Part shown: positions 55,635-64,000 of the stretch, one piece after another | How the letters are laid out: each line of letters opens with the position of its first letter | Numbering within the stretch: position 1 is the stretch's first letter | Assembly (NCBI GenBank): GCA_030998225.1 | Contig: JAPYXD010000698.1 | Location: 10,581,001 to 10,645,000, forward strand | Reading direction: 5' to 3' | Length of the DNA stretch: 64,000 nt | From: Diplolepis rosae | Lineage: Eukaryota > Arthropoda > Insecta > Hymenoptera > Diplolepididae | Notes under the pieces: generated by a model | What the model saw: only the letters and a program-made list of their open reading frames with translations | What the model was told of the DNA's origin: nothing | Databases searched by the model: none | Translations under genes and position numbers: made by a program

Positions 55635-55790
55635 TATATCGCAATAATGTAAATCAAATTAAAATTTAAAGAATTTAAAACCTTTTTATGGAAAAAGTCG
55701 AAAGACCCGGGCTCAAATCCCGGCACAGTCAAAAGCGTCTTTTTTCACAAAAATATTTGAAACGCTTTAAATTTGAATAGAGAAAATATT

Positions 55791-56672
55791 CAAATATACC
55801 ATTTAACATATTTCGTAATAAAATTAGTAGATAAATTGAAAAGTTCAAGATAATTTGTTAGGTTTGGCCATTTTATCCAAGTGCATTGATAGAACGATCA
55901 AAATGCAGACCTTTGCATTTTGCAATTTTTAGTGTATTTAAATGTACTTTACTGAAAATTCTTAAATATCTATCGAATTTTTTTCATATCCTCAACTTCG
56001 GAAGAAAATTAGTAATTTTTAAAGAACTAAATTTTTTCATGCATAAACATTAAAAGAAATTCTATTTTGGGCTTTCTTATGGTAACTGAAATTAGTCTTA
56101 AGTTACAGATTTACTGCTATATCTTGCTGTCAGTCATATCTTTTTATACTTTACGAAAAATTGAATGATCAGGAGGGTAAGATAAATTCAATTTCTATAA
56201 ACGGAATTCTCTTTAAGCGATTCGTTGCAGGTCAACTTTAACGTTTGGGGCTTTATGAGGTTGGGAAGAAAATAGAATCCTGAGATAGTCAGAAAGAAAG
56301 GGCATTCAGTGAAAAGGTTGTTATTTTTACGAGAGTGATGAAATGCGTGACATGAATCGAGTGATTCATTTAAAAGCCATAATAACTGTCATTACATATA
56401 TGTATTTGTGTTTACTACTGAATCTAAAGAAACCTTACCAAATTTCTATAAATATATAAAATTGAAAGCGATCCTTTACTTTACGAAATTTTCACGTTAC
56501 AAACGTAACGTCAAATTTTATGAAATTTGTGATAATTTTGATTAAACTTTTAAAAAATATCACTATTTCTGAAATTTTCATTAAAGTTATATATAGTACA
56601 TTGCTAACCAAGTGGGAAATCGACTAATCCCCCACTCTGTTAACATACTATTTTCTTTACATACTGTGAAGG
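55791..56672. other. AT-rich DNA, no gene recognised
   Basis: No element ends, repeats or frames that I can support. Confidence 0.5.
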
Positions 56673-56933
56673 GGAATGCGATTTCGGGGCCTGGCGCAAA
56701 ACAGCAAAAATGATCAGTTCCACGATCGATTGATGCAACCACGACATCAATATGTACGTGGCATTTTTCTTACGCAGAGCATGGTAATCTAACAATTGAG
56801 GTTAGAATTCGAATATTTCCAAATATTTTCACCACTACTGCGGAAAAGTAAGTTTTACCACACGGAGTTATCATCGATAGTGGAATCGACCATTTTTGCT
56901 GTTTTGCGCCAGGGCCCCAAAATCGCATTTCCC
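56673..56933. repeat. MITE, GGGAATGCGATTTCGGGGCC ends
   Basis: The left end is mirrored by GGCCCCAAAATCGCATTTCCC in parts, with CTGGCGCAAAACAGCAAAAA and its complement inside each end. 261 bp, non-coding. Confidence 0.85.
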
Positions 56934-58048
56934 GCGCGGGTATGAAGCAAAAATAATTTCTATTTTAAGTTTCAAAATTTCCAGACATTAGTATTTGAAC
57001 AATCAGTAAATTTTAACTAAATATTGAAAAATATTCTCTCTAATTTTCTAAAAAGTAACAGGGATTTCTAAAATTTGTCTTAATTTTACGAAATAGTGTA
57101 ATTGCATGAAACTTCACCTACTTGTTCCGGAAATTTCCAAGATAAATTTTCAAGAGTGTAGCATAGTTAAAGAAGAGAAATTTTTTAACAGCAATTGGAC
57201 AGAGAATCGACTTGAAAATACAAGTTTGACGGAAGAAAATAGATGTAGCAGACATTTGCCAACTTTATTACAAATTATGAGAATGAAAACTAGCCACTTT
57301 GCTTTCTCTTCCACTCGAACTTTGTCTGCCGGATCCTTTTCTTTTCTCAATGATAATAACTCTCTTAAATTTGCGGCTTTACCTCTGAAAATTCGACGCC
57401 CTTTTCTACCATTGACAATGCGAATTGTCATAGATCCTCGTGCTATCCTGACCCATTTGGTCCATTGAAGGGGGTAGCTTTGTCCGGAAGTCGAAATCGA
57501 TGTTTTATCTCTCAAGCCGATCCCTAGTTACCCAACTTTTAACACCCACGCCCACACCACCTCCTGGTTTCCGACTTTACGGAATCGGAAAGTGAAAAAA
57601 AGACTAAGGAAGAAAAGCACAAGCAGAAGGACAGTAAGTACCAAAAGTGAGCATCGAATTTTGCGGTTTATTGAAAAGCAGCCACAACCTAAGAGCTCTC
57701 CCATTTCTCGGCCACCCTCCATCTAAAAACCTTAGCTTTCTCTCCTGTCTGTTTCTTTCTACTACCTTTCTTTGTTTGAACGATGGAAAGGATCAGTTAG
57801 AGAAAAGGTACCCTATCCTGTCTTGATGCGAGTTTGACCGAAACCAAACATTCGGGCAGGTGGGACGTAGGGAAGCAACACCAAACATAAATATTTCAAG
57901 CGACACTGATGGACACGTCGCCAACACTAAGACTAAGTGCCACGAGGAGTAGTTTGATCCAGTAAATAAGTATTGACGTGTATACAAGAAGAAAACAAGT
58001 GAAATCCAGAAATAAAACTAGGAAAGCTGATGGAAATAAAAGAAATAT
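56934..58048 (-). other. Possible unique region with small membrane-like frame
   Basis: Composition is more balanced at 57,100-58,000. The minus strand has a 64-codon frame, 57,722 to 57,528, starting MEGGREMGELLGCG and holding one hydrophobic run, LLVLTVLLLVLFFLSLFF, that could span a membrane. The opposite strand and a neighbouring minus frame (57,515 to 57,150) are also open, so the evidence is weak. No family recognised. Confidence 0.25.
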
Positions 58049-58334
58049 ATATGGGACATTCTTTTGCAAATCGTACGGATTTCAAAAAAAAAAATTGTTT
58101 ACATTTTTAAAAGCCTAAAATTTTTTTCTGTGACATTTTAAGTACAAGAAAATTTAGCATTTTGTGCAATTTCATCAAAAATTTAAATTAATATATCTCT
58201 CAAAATTTTTTTTTTTATGAAATCCCGATATACGTGTTGATTAATTTATTAAAAAGAAGCTATAAAAATTTTTTATGCAAATCTAAATTCTGAACGCAAA
58301 ATGGGTGTACGATTTGCAAAAGAATGTCCCATAT
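58049..58334. repeat. 286-bp MITE, ATATGGGACATTCTTT family
   Basis: Inverted ends ATATGGGACATTCTTTTGCA and its exact complement, perfect for at least 28 bp. It is a short relative of the foldback at 39,632-40,455, sharing the outer arm sequence with the central palindrome missing. Confidence 0.9.
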
Positions 58335-58453
58335 GTTAAAATATGTACTTACAGTTTTAAACGTTCATTGAACAATGAAAAATATATTTTGTGTCCAAAC
58401 GGGCGGAAAAAGTCGCATTGCATGCTTGTGCGTAGAGCGGCATGGAGTCAATT

Positions 58454-61400
58454 CAGGGTTGCCACAAGTTTCAGTATCCTAATTTCCCTGACTTTTCCCT
58501 GACTTTTCAAGCTGATTTCCCTGACCAAAATTTATTGTAAGAGGACTCATCTCGGTGGAACTATGTTCCTATTATATAATATTTGCGTGTTTTTCCCTGT
58601 TATTTTTCAACAGAGAGGATGTTAAATAAGAGAAGGTAAGATAGAAACAACGTATTTCTATTTATTTATTTTATATCAAAACTTAAAAGGAAACGAACTG
58701 GTATGCCATAACTTGCATGTTGCTATCGAACGTTAAACATAAAAAATGGCATCATAGGAAATTTATAACTTTTTGGTTATATCAATCACAGCGGGGTCAA
58801 CTTAAAGAGATCAATCTTACATATTAGTAGTTTCATTGCTTAAACAATTTTCGCATGTTTGACCCCTCAGTGAGAAAATATTTAACATCTTCCGATCTAA
58901 TTGAGTCTCCACTTTTATTAAATATGCGCTAGTTAGATTGTGACATAGCGCATATGATACTTCTTTTTCCACATTTTTTCACTGAGGGGGCAAACATGCG
59001 AAAATTGCTTAAACAATTAAACTACCAATATCTGTAGTTAATTAACAAAATAAAAATTATAAAAATATTTATCTGAAACCTAACGTAATAAGCTAAAAAA
59101 TGAAACAAACCCGAAATCGATTTAATTATTTCAACCGGAGATAATGAATTTTAAGCACAAGAGACTTTAGCATTTTGTCCAATTTTATCAAAAGTTTAAA
59201 TTAATATATCTCTCAAACAAAATTTTCTTTAAAAAATCCTGATATATGTGTCGATTAAATTAATAAAAAGATGCCACAGAATAAAATTTAAGACTTTTAA
59301 AAATGTAAACAATCTTCTTTTTTTGAAATCCGTACGATTTGCAAAGGAATGTCCTATATAAGTTACAATAAAAGTTTATGTAATATTATTTTTTTTTAAA
59401 GTTCTCATTTCATAATTAGTTTATACATGCTTGTTCTGCAAAATCAATTTGACAGAATAGAGTAATAAAGTTTCGTTGTTCTTACTTCCAAATTACTTTA
59501 CAGACATTTATTCTTATTATAGCTACTTTTCTTTTGCAAAAAGTATTCCAGCACGTCATCCTTCAAAAATTTTCGCCAATAACAGAGTAAATAACAAATT
59601 ACCAGTTTTACTGCCTATTTACCGAATTACGGTAAGAAATTACCAGTGACCAAAAAATGGCGGTATCGGCACATCACTAGTCCAGAAGCAAAGGCCGAAC
59701 CATGTTTGCCTAGCAAGAGGAGCACTTACTGTCACTTAGCCGTAAGAATGTGAAACCACGCGAGTATACGCAGAACGTGGATGTTTTCGGCCTCCACCAC
59801 TGACCCGTGTGGATCTGCACACAATCAAACTTCGTTCAAACGTGGCGCGAAGCAGAAGACATATTTAAAATGACTAAATAGATAATTTAAGAAATTACCC
59901 TCCTTTTTTTGATGTTTTAAAAAACCTTCACCTAAAATGAATATCTAAAAGATTTTTTTCGAATTTTAGGATGATTTAAACACTTGAGAAAAGAAAAAAG
60001 TGTTCAGTAAAATGTATAGTTCAATAAATGTTAAAAGCTTCAAAACAAAATATAGATTTATATATTTTTTAGTATTGTAAATAAACTATTTAAAATGAAA
60101 AATTATGCCTAAAATACTTTATATTAAAATGTTATAAATATAAAAAACATAAATTGTATTTAAATTTACACACAAAATTAGACAATAAGATTTTTTTGAT
60201 AGAAAGCAACATGAAAAAACATTAAATTCCAATAAAATATTCTTTAAAGTTTTTGAAATATGTAACATTTTTTATGAAATGTCGTTTTCGAATCCCAAGT
60301 GCGAATAAAAGGTTTCATTGTTTGAAAAGAAATCATGCCTAAATTTGGATACGAAATTACATCATAAGATTTCTCTGCTGTGAAGGAAAGTTGAAGAATA
60401 TTTCGTTCAAATAAAGTGCTTCGAAACAAATTTTTTAATATATATTTTATTATATTTTTTCAATATATTAGTGTAAATAAAGGGTTAAAATATTTAATAA
60501 ATATATACATATACACTATATTTAAATATGCATACAAAATAAAACTGAAATTTCTTTGGTATGAAGCAAAATTATTAATTATTTAACGCACTTTTTTAAA
60601 TGATAGCTTTATCGATAAACATTACGGAAATCCCTGTTAAAATTAACATTTTGAAGAAAATTTCTTATTTTATTAGTTTAACAGGCATTCCTTAGCGAAT
60701 TTATAAGTTGCACATCAGAAAAAATTTTAGTAAAATTTACAGGAAGTTCAATACTTATTTTTACAAATTGAATTTTGAGTAGATATATTACCAGAAATCT
60801 GGTGCAATGAACAGTTTTTTTGTACAGTCCACTTAACTTCCAGTGAAATCTACCAAACTTGATTTTTTTCGTATCTGATAGATTTCACTGCATGCTAAGG
60901 GAAACGTACAGAAAATATGTATACATGCACATGCATCAACTTTTGTTTCCAAAATTTTGGAAATGGTAAAGAAGATAGAAACGGTCATAGATAGACTACT
61001 TTTGGTTTTGACAAAGAAACAAAATTTTCTGATACATATTTTTTTTTTAATTTAAGTTTTTTTAATTTCGAAACCGCAGTAGTCTATCTACGTCCGTTTT
61101 TATCGTCTTTATCATTTCGCAAATTTTGAGCAGAAAATACCTAGCTCTTAAATACTTCAATACATTTCCTAAAAAGCTATTTTTTTCCTTTCTATAGAGT
61201 TTTTGAATTTTCAAATTAAGAGTCTCTGCATATACAACAAAAACACAATATTTATTTTAAACTTGAACCTCATATTTATTGTAAAACACAATTTTGTGCA
61301 TAATTTTTAAATTGCAATAATAGATTTAAAAGATACACAAAGTTTAAATCGATATATATTTTTTTAATTATTAACATTTATTGACTTTCAAATGTTAATG

Positions 61401-62204
61401 CAAAATCATATTTCAAGTGTCTAAATCATTCTAAAAATTTAACAAAATTTTTCAGGTATTTTTTTTGGGCAAATATTTTTCAAAATATATGAAATCAAAT
61501 AATTTAAGTTATTATTAAATAATTTAAATTTAAATTAAATATTCCATAGATAATGAATTGGCGTGTCTTTTGCGCTTTTTTTTCGTGGAGTCAGGAAAAA
61601 CATACATAATTTTACTGAGTCAACAATTTTAAATAGTTATAGCACAAAATTTTTGCAAATTTAGTAGATATTTTAATACAATTCACCGCTTTTTGGAAAG
61701 TATAATACATTTTCTGATAATAATTAACAAAATGCCAGTAAAATTAATAAAATAAGCAATTATCTTCAAAATGTTGATTTTAACAGGCATTTCCGTAATA
61801 TTTATCGACAAAACTATTATTTAAACAAAATTTGTTTCGAAGCATTTTATTCAAACGAAACAGTCTTCAACTTTACTTTATAGCAGAGAAATCTCATGAT
61901 GTAATTTCGTATCCAAATTTAGGCATGATTTTTTTTTAAACAATGACACCTTTTATTCGCATTTGGGATTCGAAAACCACATTTCATAAAAAATGTTACA
62001 TATTTCAGTCAGTTCCACGATCTGAGAACACTTGCTAGCCTGTGTCTGCTGCGGCGAGTTAACCGAGCAAGAAGGAAGAAGAGTTGGAAAAACTGACCGC
62101 GGCACAATGAAACGCAGTAACGCACGATCTGGCCACAGCGATTCCCTGACTAAACCTTAAATTCCCTGACTTTTCCCTGACTTCCCTGACTTGTGGCAAC
62201 CCTG
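58454..62204 (-). mobile_element. 3.7-kb giant foldback element, copy 2
   Basis: Same termini as 5,819-9,557 in reverse orientation (CAGGGTTGCCACAAGT at 58,454, CTTGTGGCAACCCTG at 62,204), flanked by CAATT on both sides. The reiterated TCCCTGACTT words, the promoter-like GC-rich end (62,015-62,150) and the long hairpin arms are all conserved. One arm is interrupted near 58,845 by the right arm of the ATATGGGACATTCTTT foldback and further sequence up to about 59,868. Confidence 0.75.
58843..59358. mobile_element. Left-truncated ATATGGGACATTCTTT foldback
   Basis: Matches the right half of 39,632-40,455 (GAGTCTCCACTTTTATTAAA, GTTAATTAACAAAATAAAAA) and then continues to the complementary terminus ending TTGCAAAGGAATGTCC. 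It lies inside copy 2 of the 3.7-kb foldback. Confidence 0.65.
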
Positions 62205-62647
62205 CAATTGTGCCTCGGCGTCAAAATCGGGCGAAATGTTCATACCGCCCGCTTCAACGGGCGAAAATGTTCATACCGCCCGAACCTTGACTGCCCATGG
62301 CTAACTACGCACTCGCACGCAACGCGACTTTTTCCACCAATTTGGACACAAAACGTCGTGTGCACCTCGAGCGACATGGTAGCGATGTGACTCGTGTGAA
62401 TACCGCCCTCGCTACGCTGGGGCGGGTACACTTCGCACTCGTCACAATCGCCACCATGCCGCCCTTGGTACACAATCTGCTATTTTTAAACTATATGATT
62501 GGTTTCTTCCCCATTAAATTAAAAAGTAGGGTATGTTTAATAATAGGTTGTATATTTGAAAAGTTCTGAATGTAGACATAATAATTAATTTTTTTTTGAA
62601 AGAAAAAATTCATCATCGTTCAATGAACGTTCAAACTATAAGTACAT

Positions 62648-63420
62648 TGTTAATATGGGGTTGGAGGCCTAAGTAGAATCTACTAGGCATTTTCACTTCC
62701 ATAAACATTTAACTTCACTTCTTCAAACTCTGGAGTTATTATTCCTATTAAAAATGTATATAGAGAGATTTTGTTTTTCAATTTCTGCAATAAAGAAGCA
62801 TTTATCAAAAAATTTTATTTGGGAAAATATGTTTTATTATGCAGAAGGAATTAAATTAAATAATAAAATTATTCAAATAGAAAAACCAGTGAAAATTAGT
62901 CAAAATTGTTTAGTTTGATTTTTTTTTTGCATAATAAAACGAACTTTCACAAATAAAATTTTTTCGATCAATTCTTCTTTGTTGCAGAAATTAAAAAATA
63001 AGATCCCCTTAGATACATTTTCAATGGGAGCAATACCTCCAGGATTTGACGAAGTAAAGTTAGCTATTTATGGAAATGAAAATCGTTAATATTTTGTCTC
63101 ATTTTAAATACAATATGTGTGAGTTACTCGAATCTTTTGAATAACCTCTGATTTTGCGTAATATAAACTGAAAAAGTATTCAAATAAAATATTAGTACAT
63201 TGTTTTTTGTACATTGTTTTCGTATCTCGTATAATTTAACTGGAAAATGGAATTTTGATATTGACTTTTTTCGAATTTGAATATGCTGTAACATTTATAA
63301 TTTTGATTTAATCAAAAAATGTTATCAGGATAATTTTTAGAGATTTATGAGCACTATCTAAAACCAGTATAGAAATTTTTGATTTTTTCAAAAAATTATT
63401 TTCAAAAACACAAAAGTAGT
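62648..63420. other. AT-rich DNA, no gene recognised
   Basis: A pair of inverted stretches (TATTATGCAGAAGGAATTAA region near 62,830 and TTTGCATAATAAAACG near 62,930) suggests another small palindrome. Nothing coding is seen. Confidence 0.4.
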
Positions 63421-63700
63421 GCTCAACCACTCAATTTTGATTGGATGTGGCTGGTTAACGAACTTGTCCTTACTTTTTCGGCTCCGATAAAGTGTACCAA
63501 AGCTCAATTCAATCTGATAATTCTATCGAGAATTATGCCGCACAAGACCTACTACAGACAGACACTTTCGTAAAAACCCTTTTTTCGGACTCAAGGGGTC
63601 TCAAAACGTAAAGATTTGATGAAAATTTCGAAAGTCATTTTTCACATAAAACCAATACCTTCTCATCCATGATGAGAATGTAAAAAACAAGGCCTCAAAC
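63421..63700. repeat. Dispersed repeat with CAGACAGACACTTTCG
   Basis: 63,553-63,690 matches 24,396-24,480. The preceding GTGTACCAAAGCTCAATT block has relatives at 27,330-27,345 and 40,868-40,880 (complement TTTGGTACACTTTATT), suggesting these are pieces of one larger element family. Confidence 0.55.
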
Positions 63701-64000
63701 CCATAGAAAGAAATAATCCAATTAAATCTTATATTATCTGAGAACCACCTATTTTACGCGAAAAAAAATATGGGATGAAAATGTGTACAACCTTCTGTGG
63801 ACAAATTTTTTCTATTACATGCGTAAATTTTATTTTTTAACGTTTTTTTACATGCCTTGCTAGTTTTTGTGGAACTAAAGTGTCATAAAGATAATTTGTA
63901 GAGCTTTTTAAGGCCGTTTGGTTAGGTATGTTGTTATCAATTCTTTACGACCGCTTTATTAATAAAATAACAATTTTTAAAAAATTTCTGGAGAAGACAG

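Larger units (their letters stand above)
54232..55790 (+). repeat. Dispersed repeat, split by Tc1
   Basis: Left part 54,232-54,346 and right part 55,635-55,790 are the two halves of the repeat seen whole at 2,885-3,085. The right half contains CCCGGGCTCAAATCCCGGC, which looks like a tRNA T-arm with a B-box-like core; the rest of a tRNA is absent. Confidence 0.65.
58343..62647. mobile_element. Outer TIR element, split by foldback copy 2
   Basis: The left part is 58,343-58,453 and the right part 62,205-62,647. ATGTACTTACAGTTTTAAAC and ACGTTCATTGAAC at the left mirror the right end (GTTCAATGAACGTTCAAACT, ATAAGTACAT). Closer in, TTGTGTCCAAA and GGAAAAAGTCGC mirror GCGACTTTTTCC and TTTGGACACAA. 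The original element would be about 550 bp. The 62,193-62,569 frames belong to its GC-rich palindromic part and look non-coding. Confidence 0.7.

Noticed and set aside
55700..55730. Possible tRNA or SINE, from CCCGGGCTCAAATCCCGGC
   Set aside because: A T-arm-like stem is present, but no acceptor stem, anticodon arm or A box could be placed; kept only as part of a dispersed repeat.
62193..62569. Frames of 65-90 codons in the GC-rich part
   Set aside because: They overlap on both strands, sit across the end of a transposon and lie in palindromic sequence.

Overview
The window is AT-rich animal nuclear DNA, almost certainly from an insect. The case rests on spliced genes with GT-AG introns, many insect-type mariner/Tc1 elements, an R1-clade LINE, a copia LTR element, and a chymotrypsin-like gene family with short signal-peptide exons. 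A hymenopteran is plausible but not proven. Most of the sequence is transposon, often nested two to four deep. I see no CRISPR array, operon or complete tRNA or rRNA gene.

The host content that I can defend is a minus-strand tandem family of secreted chymotrypsin-like serine protease homologues. Copy A has its signal exon at 37,970-38,027, core exons at 34,469-34,731 and 34,227-34,350, and a terminal exon at 32,473-32,682. A decayed copy keeps a broken signal exon near 30,182-30,238 and a third-exon remnant near 25,797-25,876. Copy B has its signal exon at 16,625-16,682 and core exons at 5,049-5,311 and 4,616-4,748. Exon lengths and phases match between A and B. All three catalytic residues appear to be lost, so these would be non-enzymatic homologues. 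Their introns are packed with transposons.

Layout: 1-243 is a fragment of the protease locus that also occurs at 25.6 kb. 244-3,190 is a terminal-inverted-repeat element holding a mariner (544-2,154), which itself holds a spliced SWIM zinc-finger gene fragment. 3,433-4,371 is a mariner deletion derivative. 4.6-16.7 kb is protease copy B, with a 3.7-kb foldback element, an R1-like LINE with a poly-A tail, a CCCGAGTCGAAA element and a 1.07-kb palindrome in its large intron. 16.8-19.6 kb holds nested CCCGAGTCGAAA elements. 20.4-24.4 kb is a mariner tail and a LINE ORF1 split by a 2.88-kb palindrome. 25.6-30.2 kb is the decayed protease copy among repeats. 30.5-31.8 kb is a broken mariner. 32.5-38.0 kb is protease copy A with inserted mariners and MITEs. 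38.3-44.1 kb holds a second LINE fragment and foldback elements. 44.7-47.1 kb is a transposase-like gene with one stop codon, cut by a mariner whose 344-codon frame is intact. 47.6-51.9 kb is a copia element with a 5-bp target duplication. 54.2-55.8 kb is a Tc1 element inside a dispersed repeat whose empty site is visible at 3.0 kb. 58.3-62.6 kb is an outer element split by a second, inverted copy of the 3.7-kb foldback.

The most unusual signal is a set of non-autonomous elements whose interiors are built from one short, family-specific word repeated in both orientations. Three of them share the terminus CCCGAGTCGAAA but use unrelated words. All identifications were made by eye, without database searches.
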